Part shown: positions 34,143-43,295 of the stretch, one piece after another
Numbering within the stretch: the stretch's first letter is position 1
Layout of the letters: the number at the start of each line of letters is the position of its first letter
Source of the DNA: Trichaptum fuscoviolaceum
Lineage: Eukaryota; Basidiomycota; Agaricomycetes; Hymenochaetales; Trichaptaceae
Length of the DNA: 64,000 nucleotides
Direction: 5' to 3'
Assembly: GCA_910574455.1 (NCBI GenBank)
Contig: CAJSYZ010000010.1
Coordinates: forward strand, 248,001-312,000
Program-made: the position numbers and the translations under genes
Notes under the pieces: model-generated
What the model saw: the letters and a program-made list of their open reading frames with translations, nothing else
What the model was told of the DNA's origin: nothing
Databases searched by the model: none

Positions 34143-36280
34143 CCATCCTCATCGTCAAAATCGTCGTTGTCATCATTGGGATCGGGCATTTCGTCTAGCA
34201 TGTTGAACAATGCTTCCTGTTCCTGTCCATTGAGGTCTGTCATCATTTCATGGATCTGGATTGCGCGTTCAGCAATCAAATCGTCCGGGTCATCGGGTTC
34301 TTCGTCAAGTTCCATCGAGTTGATGTTTCGCTTCTTGAATCGTCCATTGTTTCGTCTGAAGTTGTTCTGGAATTTCCTTGGGGATTTTCCTGAGCTTCGG
34401 AACTTCGAGGTGCGTGCGGGACGCGAAGGGCATTTGTTTGCAAAATGTCCTGCCTTCTTGCAGTAGAAACAGAGTCCATCTGCTTGCGCTTTCTTCTTTT
34501 CCTCGGGCGTAAGCTTGTTGAAGTACATCGCGTAGAGCTTGAATGATTCTTCCAAATTTTCTGGTTCCTCGGGTTGGTCTGATTCGGGTTCAGAATCTAT
34601 GTCCATTTCGTTGAGTCGTCGTCTGCGAAATTTGTTGAATCGAGGTCGATTGTATGAAGATTGTCCATAACGGTTGCGGAGTCGATTGAACGGGCGGTTG
34701 TCCTGATAGATCTCTTCGTATGATTTTCCTATCTTCCTGGCTGCTTCGTAGTATGGTGCCATTATCTTTATTCCATTGTCTGGAACTGGGATATCCTTCT
34801 GAAGTAGTGCGGTTCGCGTATGTCGCAGTAATCCATTCTTGAACATGGAAAAGAGTACTGTGAAGTCGGTAATGTTTGCTTCACGTGCGAGTCGCTGGAA
34901 GTTATGAATGTAATCATCGATTTTGTCCGTAGGTGCTTGCTTGAGGCTAGAGAGTTCCTTGAATGCGTCGGCGATGTAATCGGTTGAGATGAAATGTGAC
35001 TTGAATTTGTCAACAAATTGTTGCCAAGTCATGACCCATTGTGCATTGTCCTGTTCGTCTTTAACATTCTTTGCAAAGATTGCAGCGGGTCCTTCAGTGC
35101 AAAAGGAGAGTGCAAATCGTATTTTGCGTTGATCGGTTGCATAGTCCAAATCGTTAAGTGCCAAGTAGTTTTCAACAAGGCTAAGCCATCGGCTAGCTTC
35201 GCTTCGTTTGCCGGTAAAGTTAAAAGGTTTGTTTGCTCCGGTGCCTCGCGGTTGATGGTCTGCTTGATCGGCCATTTCGACTATTACTGGGGTTCCTGGG
35301 GGTGTAGGTGACGGTGGGGGTGGGGGTGGCTGTGGAAGGTTTTCCTGATCGGGGTGTTCGTTGTTTTCCAGAATTACGGGTACAGGTGAGCTTCGGTTGC
35401 TATTGTTGGCGTTAACCGATGTAGATCCTGCGGCTGAGTGTGCAGATCCTTCGGCGGTGTGTGCCGTGTCCTCGGCTTCGGTGTCTTCCGAATCTTCTGA
35501 GTCTTCTTCTGAACTTTCTTCTTCAGATTCTCGTCTGCGCCTTCTTAGTTCTCTTTCCTCTTTCTCTAGTTGCTCGAGAGTGAGGATAGTTTGTGTCTCT
35601 TGCGAAGTGTAGTTCTTGGGAAGCGGAGTCCAAGTGGGTATCCAAGTTGCGCCTTCTTCAAATCTGGTGTCGATGCGAAGTCCTTCGAATTGTCCTACAA
35701 GTTCTGGTTCTTCGGATTCGAGTTCAGAAACAGGTGCGGGTGTTTCAGCCTTCGGTTGGGTGAATGTGAGGAGTGGGGAGGTTTGTTCAGCTTTAGGTGC
35801 TGCAGCTGCTGCGTAAGATAATGAGGGTAGTGCTGTCGATTCAGCGGGTGGTGCTTCGGTTTTGGCTGGTGGTGCTTCTGGTTGAGTAGTGGTTAATGGC
35901 GAGTGTTGTGAAGGAGCGGGTGATGCGAGTCGAGAAGAAACAACTCTGGGTGAGTTAAGTCGACTGCCTGTTCTTGATGTTCTTGCAAGTATCTGATCGA
36001 TTTCTTCCTGACTGGGTTCGATTCCTGCGTACCAAGTATTAACCTGTTTGTAGTATGTGGTCGGGTTCTTGATTGTATGCGAGATTGCTCTCCAGGTGTC
36101 GTGTCCTGAGTGAAAATGAAGGTAGACTTTTCTTCTGGATTTGTCAAGTCTGTACCAGGCTCGGTTTACTGGGTCAAATTCAGCGTTTTCTGGGCGGGTA
36201 ACTCCAACGGGTACTTGTGCTGCTATGGGTACGTATTTTCCTGGGACTGGTGGTCTGTCTTTCGGCGCCAGTTTAACGAG
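34133..36280 (-). CDS. gag: Gypsy-1 Gag with long N-terminal open extension
   Basis: From the first ATG at 35275 (MADQADHQPRGTGANKPFNF) the frame gives a 380-residue Gag. It has a capsid-like helical part (WLSLVENYLAL, QFVDKFKSHF, FQRLAREANI) and one zinc knuckle, CFYCKKAGHFANKC (CX2CX4HX4C), then an acidic tail. The same frame is open for 335 further codons upstream (36280-35276) with no ATG. That part is clearly protein-like: WYRLDKSRRKVYLHFHSGHD, TPAPVSELESEEPELVGQF and an acidic ESEEESSEEDSEDSED run. Translation must start further upstream, by splicing (a TTTCAG acceptor-like site lies at 36289-36284), frameshift or a non-ATG codon, if this part is used. Confidence 0.8.
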   Translation of the reverse strand, partial: LVKLAPKDRPPVPGKYVPIAAQVPVGVTRPENAEFDPVNRAWYRLDKSRRKVYLHFHSGHDTWRAISHTIKNPTTYYKQVNTWYAGIEPSQEEIDQILARTSRTGSRLNSPRVVSSRLASPAPSQHSPLTTTQPEAPPAKTEAPPAESTALPSLSYAAAAAPKAEQTSPLLTFTQPKAETPAPVSELESEEPELVGQFEGLRIDTRFEEGATWIPTWTPLPKNYTSQETQTILTLEQLEKEERELRRRRRESEEESSEEDSEDSEDTEAEDTAHTAEGSAHSAAGSTSVNANNSNRSSPVPVILENNEHPDQENLPQPPPPPPSPTPPGTPVIVEMADQADHQPRGTGANKPFNFTGKRSEASRWLSLVENYLALNDLDYATDQRKIRFALSFCTEGPAAIFAKNVKDEQDNAQWVMTWQQFVDKFKSHFISTDYIADAFKELSSLKQAPTDKIDDYIHNFQRLAREANITDFTVLFSMFKNGLLRHTRTALLQKDIPVPDNGIKIMAPYYEAARKIGKSYEEIYQDNRPFNRLRNRYGQSSYNRPRFNKFRRRRLNEMDIDSEPESDQPEEPENLEESFKLYAMYFNKLTPEEKKKAQADGLCFYCKKAGHFANKCPSRPARTSKFRSSGKSPRKFQNNFRRNNGRFKKRNINSMELDEEPDDPDDLIAERAIQIHEMMTDLNGQEQEALFNMLDEMPDPNDDNDDFDDEDGNF

Positions 36281-36295
36281 TTACTGAAATTTAAT

Positions 36296-36895
36296 TCAGT
36301 TGGTGTCTTCGTTTGCTGGGGGAGTCGGAGTAACGGATCGGCTTCCTTCTTCGGGTTCAACAGGGGGTGGAGTAATGGATCGGATGGATGCTTCGAGAGG
36401 TGGGCTGGCAACTCGGGTGGGTGGTTCAGAGTGTAGTAGGTAACAAATACACTTCCGTATTTCGGTTGCAACGTCCTGGGGTTGTCCGGGCCAATAAACG
36501 ATTGATGTGAGGTTCAAGAGGGTTTCTCTTTCGGAGAAATGATCAATGGTGTTGTCAACTTTGGTGTGGCAGATTCCAATAAGGCCTTTACGAAGGTAAC
36601 AATCGGGGATGTATGGCTTTCCTTCGAACCAAAAGATGCCGTGTCGGTAGATCCAATTAATGGGGTCGTGTCGTATAGAGTGTAGACGGAGTTGGAGGTA
36701 TTGTAGGTCGTATTTGGAGTTCTGTTGGATCGGATGAACTAATGCACTATTGACAAGGTGCTGATAGTTGTCTTCAATTAGTTGGTCGAAGTTGGGGGCG
36801 GGAGCGGGAGCTTGATTCGCCAGATTGATTAATTGGTTGTTGTAATGTATTCCTGAGTCGTCTTCCTGTCCTTTGGAAAGTTTGTCTGAGGTTTC
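36296..36895 (-). CDS. Gypsy-1 leader frame with integrase-type H2C2 finger
   Basis: Open from after a TAG (36898-36896) to a TGA (36298-36296), about 199 codons without an ATG and in the same frame as gag. It contains INWIYRHGIFWFEGKPYIPD, CHTKVDNTIDH, SIVYWPG and IRKCICYLL. The spacing is H-x8-H-x29-C-x-C. In integrase H2C2 domains the order is the same, with exactly 29 residues between the second His and first Cys in the Gypsy-2 integrase of this window, and a YWPG motif inside. A Pro/Ser-rich tail follows. Frame fragments at 37025-36774 and 37393-37022 probably encode the preceding part of the same protein. Function unknown; nucleic-acid binding is a reasonable guess. Confidence 0.55.
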   Translation of the reverse strand, partial: ETSDKLSKGQEDDSGIHYNNQLINLANQAPAPAPNFDQLIEDNYQHLVNSALVHPIQQNSKYDLQYLQLRLHSIRHDPINWIYRHGIFWFEGKPYIPDCYLRKGLIGICHTKVDNTIDHFSERETLLNLTSIVYWPGQPQDVATEIRKCICYLLHSEPPTRVASPPLEASIRSITPPPVEPEEGSRSVTPTPPANEDTN

Positions 36896-37393
36896 CTAAA
36901 GTTCTGGAAGGTCCTGGAGCGGGTGTGGGAGTTCGTTCGGACGTTCGAAGTTGAGGGAAGGGACGTAGGGCTTGTTCTACGCTTGGGGGTGTAGTGATCG
37001 GAGGGTTGGAGTGATTCGGAGTCACGGGAGGTGTAATCTGTTGTGCTCAGATACTTCGTTCCAATGGTGGCTTGGGTTCTCGAAATCTGTTCCTTCCTCG
37101 GCGGAGTATGCGTAGGTTTCCTGAGTAACGGTGGGTTCTAATCGAGGGGATACAAGTTGATCGTAGAGGCTTTCGTTATCTTCTTGTGTTCGATGTTCGT
37201 ACTCGGAATAGTCCTGTGGGTCTGTCCTGCTTTCGTCAAGTTCGGAGGGGTTATGAGGGGGTGTGTCGGATTGGTATGAAGTGGGTTGTAAGTCGTAGAT
37301 GGAGACGGGGTTAAGGATGTTGATCCTTAGTACGCCTGCCAACGGTAGTTCCGTGCGATCGGCGAGTAGTATAGTAATCCTCAGGTTGGGCAC
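36896..37393 (-). pseudogene. Gypsy-1 most 5' leader frames
   Basis: Two overlapping open stretches in different frames. One, 37393-37022, encodes TELPLAGVLRINILNPVS and then an acidic, Tyr-containing region. The other, 37025-36774, encodes MTPNHSNPPITTPPS and TLGNLRQTFQRTGRRLRN. They look like pieces of one protein interrupted by indels, leading into the H2C2-like frame. The first has no ATG. Confidence 0.4.
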
Positions 37394-37969
37394 TTCCTCG
37401 GGTTATCAACCCTTTGAGCTACAAGAGTATGCGTGAGTGATATTAACGTCTTCGGATACCTTGTCCTTTCTGTCTTCCTAGGTTCGCTGGATAATCTGTT
37501 TCGATGTTCACCGTGTATTGCTGTCGTCTACGAGTGAGGGTATGCTTGTCTTCCGGCTGTTGCAGTTTCTGTGGTGGATGAGACCTTTCCCCTGCTTCCT
37601 TCTTCTCTTCAAGTTACGTTGGACGTGGCTAAGCTGCTTGAATGGGTCGCGATCCTCTGCTTCACGCTATCACCAACCAAACGCGTAACAAGGACCGTAA
37701 ATTCTGTCGTGAACCTGCTTAATTTCTGTGATTACTTGTCTGTTGCTTCCTTCCAAGTATAACACTGTATGCTTGGTGTATTCGATCGTACTGTCGTTCG
37801 TATTCCTTTCGTTCCTATTTGATAGTTAGTAGACAAGGGCCAGTTGTAATACTTAACCGTCAGTATTCCGGATTGGAATGCGTAGGGTGTACCGATTTAT
37901 TCTGCTGTAGAATGTGGTAGAGCGTAGAGGGGGGTGTTTCGGAGTTGAGATCAATCTCAGATGAGAAAG

Positions 37970-37980
37970 AAGTCAATCCT
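37970..37980 (-). promoter_or_regulatory. Gypsy-1 primer binding site (self-priming type)
   Basis: Minus strand AGGATTGACTT, three bases after the 5' LTR. It is exactly complementary to an 11-base stretch inside the LTR (38150-38160). It does not begin with TGG as a tRNA-primed site would. See the finding on self-priming. Confidence 0.75.
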
Positions 37981-37983
37981 AAT

Positions 37984-38533
37984 TGTTACGTTCACGGCTT
38001 CGATGGACTTATCACGGAAATGATAAGTGACCAAAGCGTTGTTGGGTGAAGTAGCAAGTACAGTATAGAGGGTCCGCTTTGTGAGGGTCTCTATACCGGA
38101 AGTCGTGGGTGAACAGAGTCTTTGGTACGTGATTGTAAAAGACTATAGGAGGATTGACTTAAGTGTCATCCTGGGGCGCTATGTACATGGCCTTATATAC
38201 TACAGAGAACAATAGAGTGGAGCAAGGAATGAAACTACATCATCGCGGGTCAGAAGTGGAGTGAGTCCGTCATAGTGGCTCTAATTAATGGAGGATGATG
38301 TCAGCATCGGAACATAGGTGGAGTAGAGTGGAGTAGAATGATGTATCATCGGAGTGGAAGGTCCTGGGGCTCTCGGAGTGAAGGTGGAGCGAGTGGAGCC
38401 ATTGGAGTGTGGAGTCAATGATGAAAGAATGATGCAATGTGTGTACGCACATGCAGGTAGAAAGGGTGAGAGAAAAAGATGAGGGGGAACATAAACAATG
38501 TGTAAACAAGGGTAAGCAGCTTGATGCGTAACA
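37984..38533 (-). repeat. 5' LTR of Gypsy-1
   Basis: 550 bp. On the minus strand it has a TATA box (38199-38193) 33-39 bases upstream of the predicted transcript start at 38160, where the 11-base self-primer begins. Confidence 0.93.
38193..38199 (-). promoter_or_regulatory. TATA box in Gypsy-1 LTR
   Basis: TATATAA on the minus strand. The distance to the predicted self-primer 5' end at 38160 suits a fungal TATA-directed start. The same box is present in the 3' LTR. Confidence 0.6.
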
Positions 38534-38538
38534 TCAGG

Positions 38539-39508
38539 TAGACTGTTTGACGCACCTCTCATCAATGAGCTCGAGCTCAAGGTTGCGGTACTCGAGGCAT
38601 CGGACGCAAATACCGACACCGGAATTTCCGAAATCGATCCAGAGGATGGGGTGTGGTGGGGAGGCTGATCCCATCGAGCTCGCCTTCGCGTTTGGTGATC
38701 TCGGGCTTCTTGACGTCCGCGTACAGGAAGAAGTCGCAGAAGAGCGCTTGAGCCTGCCTAGGGCTTGCGCTTTTGAACTCGATCCAAACATCCATGCCAC
38801 CGGGGCGCGAGAGCGCGGGGTCGAAACGCTCAAGATGGTTCGTCGCTGCGACGAGAAGAGGAAGCGGCCAACAGCAGCGGCGACACCATCAAGTGCATTA
38901 AGAAGGCCAGAAAGAGAGAGCGTGTTCACGTCGGATAGAGTGTCATATTTCTTGCTTTTCTTCTTCTTGCCAATTTCTTCATTGTCGTCATCATCGTCAT
39001 CTTATCCTTGTTGTCGGACAACAAAGAGCTCTTCTTCTTACCACCAGGAACACAGGTTGAGGACCCGTCGCGCGAAGTTGAGCGAGTGAATGCAGCATCA
39101 AGGTCCTCGAGAAGGACAATACACGGGGCAGGCACACGGCCCATAAGCGACGACAACGCCACATCGTTCATCCAAAAGGCGGAACGTGAGATGGCGAGAA
39201 TTGTCGAGCATGAGCGCGCCAGCAAGGGCATGGATCAACGATGATCTGCCCAAGCCAGGGACACGATAGAGGAAATTGTCGCGACGAGAGCGGTTACCAC
39301 GGTCAGCGCACCACTGATTCAGAAAGAGAGGTTAAACTTTCAGTCGATGTGTGGCACTTTATGTACATACCTTCTCTGATTGCAAGAAGTCCCTTGTGTC
39401 GGCAAGGAGCATCTCTTAAATCCCCACCATGAGCCATGGAATCAGCGAAATAGATATGAATTTGATGGTCGTCTGGTGAGGCAAACTGGAAGCCTTTGAG
39501 CTCCTCAT
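38539..39508 (-). pseudogene. BCS1-like AAA ATPase, middle and 3' part (decayed)
   Basis: Minus-strand pieces: FQFASPDDHQIHIYFADS, MLLADTRDFLQSEK, then after an intron a Walker A region reading VPGLGRSSLIHALAGALML, Walker B PCIVLLEDLDAAFTR, SGLLNALDGVAAA, ERLDPALSRPGRMDVW-like text in shifted frames, and QAQALFCDFF. This is the order of the BCS1 subgroup of AAA ATPases (mitochondrial inner-membrane chaperone family and its many fungal paralogues). The Walker A loop has lost its lysine pattern (GSGKS type changed to GLGRS) and at least two frameshifts occur between Walker A and the arginine region. The gene was hit by both element B (39509) and probably Gypsy-1 (38538). Confidence 0.75.
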
Positions 39509-39529
39509 AGAGCATGACACGGGTGCGTG

Positions 39530-39700
39530 TCACCCGTAGGTACCTGTAGGTACCTGCAGCAAAAACCTGCGGCTCCGGGTGCACCCGCGTGCAGGTACCT
39601 GTTTCCCACGCTTACCTGCGGATCCAGGTATGACTTTTTTTTAACTCAGGTACCTGTGCAGGTACCTGCAGGTACCTGCAGGTACCTGCAGTGGCCGCCG
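39530..39700 (+). repeat. Subterminal GGTACCTGCA array, left end of element B
   Basis: Repeated AGGTACCTGC units, including four in a row near 39650-39690. A related set lies in inverted position at about 41640-41790. Such arrays could be transposase-binding sites. Confidence 0.7.
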
Positions 39701-40169
39701 CAGACATTGAGGAACGGGAACAAAGACAACGGGTCAGGTTAGTTGCGTGACCGGAGTAGCCGGTTCACACGCGATAATAACTTGTGTTAGTCGCGTCATG
39801 TAGACCGTGAGAAAATTAACTTACCTTTCCCCAACCACGACGTGCGAGAGCGTGAACGGGAACGAGTCTGACGTCTGCGCTGTTGCGCGTGCTTTAGGAC
39901 TCGTTTCTTCTGGCGAACTAGTTTGTTTCTTGTCCTCGGGCTTCGACTACGACGGCGTGCGGCATTCTTACGGGCGCGCAAGACTTTTACGGACGTGCAA
40001 GAGTCCAGTTTGTTTCTTGTCTTCGGACTTCTCGCGAGCGACGATTGCGTTGCGCACGCAGAAGACATACTACGGACGGTTGACTGGAGTTCGCGCATAG
40101 GCGCGTGCTACTGGTCGACTTAGTTCTTTCGACGGAACGACGACCACGGGCCTCGACGGCCATCGATTA

Positions 40170-40800
40170 CCTCCGACGCGCGCGCGGACTATGCGCAGAC
40201 TCTCGACTCCCTCCCTCTGGACCTCTCCCGCTTTGCCGACCTCCGCGAGCTCGACGCCGTGCTCACGTCGACCGTTACCTCTTTAACCTCGAAAATCTAC
40301 AAACTGATTGAGCTCATTGAGACCCGCTCAGCTTCGACCGAGGAGAGACTGTGGCTGCTTGGAGAGATTGCGGATGAGGCGCATAAGGTGCGCCCAGGAG
40401 CGGAGGACAAGATACGTATCGAGATGACGGGCTGCAGACGAGCTTCGCGGGCAATCATCATACCTCAACGACCCCGTCACCACCCTTCCCGAATTCCAGC
40501 CCCATCTGCTCGTCAAAAAGACGACGTACCCACATGTGAGCGCGAAGGCGTACTTGATGCCGACAAACTATGAGACAGACGAAGGCGGCGTGCACAATAT
40601 AACAACGCCAGCGCCGGAGGATGGCTTGGCATTTCCGATGGAAGCCCAGACAAAAAAAGGAGAGTCTTGCAGGAGGAAGGTTTGGACTACGCAGGAGGAA
40701 AATCTCCGAGAAAGGAGAAGACGGGTGACGGCGGTCAACAGCGACCACGGGGTGGCCCTCGTCCAAAGAAGTACGTTCGCTGGCCCGTTGTAATTTTACA
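40170..40800 (+). pseudogene. Captured ING-family (inhibitor of growth) N-terminal fragment
   Basis: Plus-strand blocks ADYAQTLDSLPLDLSRFADL, RELDAVLTSTVTSLTSKIYK, STEERLWLLGEIADEAHKV and GAEDKIRIEM. After a one-base frame change near 40430 come ADELRGQSSYLNDPVTTL and KTTYPHVSAKAYLMPTNYE. This is the order of the ING N-terminal histone-tail-binding domain, found in subunits of histone acetyltransferase and deacetylase complexes such as Yng1 and Pho23. The C-terminal PHD finger was not found, so the piece is truncated. A Ser/Pro-rich continuation may extend to about 41010. Confidence 0.8.
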
Positions 40801-41807
40801 CATCGACTCACAATATCTTCAGAACTGACCGGTTACCATCGCCGTCCGACTCTCTGCGCTCCATGCAGTCTCCTATCAGCGCGCATGTGCAAGACGGTCC
40901 CATCCAGGCATCACCACCACTACACTTTCCCCTTTCGGCCGAAAACATCGCCCATAACTCGGGCTTGATTCAAGCCTTCACAAAACCAAGAACACCTTCG
41001 TCTTCGTCTTCCTGAGGGCTTTCCTATCGTCCAGCTTTCATTCGATTCGGCGCAAAACTCATCAATCGCCAGCACCATCTTTGGGACAGCCAGGGTAGCA
41101 GCAACAGATGATAGCTCGCCGCCTGCACACCCCATTTGGGCTGCACTTTCATCTGCTGCTTGCTCACCCTGGTGATTCCTGGGGCTTGCTCACACAAAGA
41201 AGCACTTGTCCAGGGAGGGTCCCCATGCCCAAGACCTGTAATATCTCACACACGTCGAACTCACCCCAGGGGATCCGTGTAAGTGAGCCTTCATCCACAT
41301 GAAGGCTCATTGAGTTTGACGGCTCTCACTGTGTCTTATCCTTTACTGGACTTGGTTGGGTGTATGGTGGTTTAGACTGCTTGACTTCGCGCGAAAGCAC
41401 AAAGCCAGGCAGCTATACCGTTAGCTCAACAGCTGACTTCTATGCTGAGGCACAAGGAGTCCCTGTGGGTCGGGTGCGGCTGAGGCCATCACCTGGGCTG
41501 TTGAGCTTGTTGTTTCATTCATGAGCTACATTTCCACGTCTGAGGACAGGAGTAACCCGTAAGGGCAAGTCAAGGCTGAGGCCATTGACTGGGCTATTGA
41601 GTGAACAATATTGCACAGTATTCTCATGATCCACTGCAAATACCTGCGGGTGCTAACAGGTACCTGCAGGTATTGCAGGTAACGGGTGCGGGTGCACCTG
41701 GATCCGTTTCCCACGGATCCGGGTCGGATCCAGGTAGTGATTTTTTTGCCACAGGTACCTGCATTTGCGGATCACGGGTACCCACGGGTGCACCCGTGTC
41801 ATGCTCT

Positions 41808-42000
41808 AGCTCCTCATCTCCGAATGACTTGTCTCTGAAAGAAGACTTGCCCGGCAAGATGGTGCGCGCTGTCGTCTCGAACTCGTAAGCGTGCTGGCAT
41901 TCTAAGCGCTTCAACAACCATAGCATCAGCCAGTCATGTAGTTGTGTTCATCGGGTCATGAGCTATTGTTGCAATAGCGGATAACTACTAGGGCTACTTA
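41808..42000 (-). pseudogene. BCS1-like AAA ATPase, 5' part
   Basis: Minus-strand exon encoding HDWLMLWLLKRLECQHAYEF, then ETTARTILPGKS and KSFGDEEL. It resembles the N-terminal region of fungal BCS1-like proteins (W...WL..R......FE..TRT). It continues in frame across element B into the piece ending at 38539. Upstream exons to about 42240 were not resolved. Confidence 0.6.
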
Positions 42001-42529
42001 CCAGTCCCCACAACAATGAAAGTGTCTCCGGAAGTCTCTAGTTTCCAACCTGACCATGGCTGTCAGTGGTGGTAGCGGACGACGGAGGGCCTGTGATGCC
42101 AGTGTCAGACCCCACGTTGGAAGTCATCATGTCGATGCTGGGTACTACTAGTAGCAGGAGTGCGATGGCAATGGTGGTGGTGCTGTCTGGCGGTGTTCCA
42201 GAATTGCACCATCTTGCGTGCGCTGTAAACGGTGTGAGCTAGGATTCTGTATCAAATGGTATGTAAATAACGTGAAGTAAAAGGATTGAGAAGGAGAATA
42301 AACTCACCAGCCTTGAACTCCTGTGCCATGCTCGTGCAGACCTCTGTCTCCCATTCCGCCCAGATCTGTTACGACATAATTTAGTACAAAGTGCAGGAGA
42401 GCAGCGCATGGAAGATGTCATATGTGAAGGAGACAGCGCCAAGGTTGAAGAAAATGACAAGCCTCAAGGTAGTGCAAGAGGATGAGATGAGAGAGTTTGT
42501 GCGCATGGTGGGGGAGTTGAGGAAGGGGC

Positions 42530-42748
42530 TCAGTCTGGGAAAAGGCGAGCGGCGATGTCCACGTCGGGCTCTTGCTGACTTGGAGTCGGGAAAACAATAC
42601 TACCAAGTTGCGTGTCTGTCTTTGAATCAAGGTTGGTCGCAAAGCCCATTTGATCCAGCTCCTCCGTCGTCTGCCAGAAGGCAATAGCATAAGTCAAGCC
42701 GTCCAGTTCCCTCTGACCTAGAACGTCCCGAGAATAACAACCGGTCAT
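42530..42748 (-). pseudogene. C-terminal fragment of a trypsin-fold protease paralogue
   Basis: Minus-strand frame with LDGLTYAIAFWQTTEELDQM followed by an acidic tail. It aligns with DGFTYGVPIWQQLSEMRTSG in the gene at 43296-44500. The catalytic part is missing, so this is a remnant of a tandem copy. Confidence 0.55.
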
Positions 42749-43295
42749 TCCATTAAAATTATTATACCTAATAGTTGTCGAGCAGAGCAGTTGTAGTAGT
42801 AGCCGGACCGACCTTCGCCCCTCAGGCTTAGTTTACTAGTACTAGTAGTTTCCGACTTCAAGCTGACCTCCGAGTCGGAAGAACTTCCGAGTCAGAGCCT
42901 GAGACCGAGTCCGAGTCGTGGGACTTCAAGTTCAGCTCAAAAGTTCAAGTTGCTGAACAATGACCCGTAACGATGTTCGGTCTTCAGGTTGGTAGACCCG
43001 GATTCGAGCCAGTCGTGAATTTATCGGGCAGTAATTAGAGCATCACTGGTGCCAGTGAGTCCAAGTCCGACTCGGAATAGTTAGTAAACAATTCATATCG
43101 TTTTTTATTTACATACAGAATACAACAACTTGAATACCGATGCACAGAAAACACAAGTATAAGGTCGACGAACACAGAACAGGAGACAAACATACAAAGA
43201 CACAACTTGAATACTAGTGGTATGCACTGGTATGAGGTAATGCTACGAAAAGAAAACAGTTAGAAATAGTTTGAGTACAAGCCTGAGTCCTCAGG
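42749..43295. other. Spacer rich in short inverted motifs
   Basis: No gene. CTTCAAGTTCAAG and GAGTCCGAGTCGG type motifs recur at 42850-43080 and again at 44640-45240 on the other side of the protease gene. The boundaries of any element could not be fixed. Confidence 0.4.

Larger units (their letters stand above)
27578..38533 (-). mobile_element. Gypsy-1: 10.96 kb Ty3/Gypsy chromovirus
   Basis: Full-length LTR retrotransposon on the minus strand. The two 550-bp LTRs (27578-28127 and 37984-38533) showed no difference by eye. They begin TGTTACG and end CGTAACA, and the TCAGG duplication is at 27573-27577 and 38534-38538. In element orientation the order is 5' LTR, self-primer-type PBS, long leader with extra frames, Gag, protease, RT, RNase H, integrase, chromodomain, third coding region and 3' LTR. 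It is almost twice the size of Gypsy-2. Several single-base frame breaks interrupt the coding regions, so this copy may be non-autonomous despite its recent insertion. Confidence 0.93.
39509..41807. mobile_element. Element B: ING-fragment-carrying TIR transposon
   Basis: This 2299-bp insertion has a perfect 18-base terminal inverted repeat AGAGCATGACACGGGTGC (39509-39526 and 41790-41807) and a 10-base target duplication AGCTCCTCAT (39499-39508 and 41808-41817). Removing the insert and one duplication joins the BCS1-like reading frame exactly (..DEEL-KGFQF..). About 170-190 bases inside each end are dense in GGTACCTGCA repeats. The interior carries part of an ING-family gene and no transposase. 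Duplication length and gene content suggest a Mutator-like Pack element, as for element A, but the TIR sequences of A and B are unrelated. Confidence 0.85.

Noticed and set aside
37970..37983. tRNA-primed PBS for the Gypsy elements
   Set aside because: The bases after the 5' LTRs do not start with TGG as complements of tRNA 3' CCA ends do. The exact LTR complementarity explains them better.
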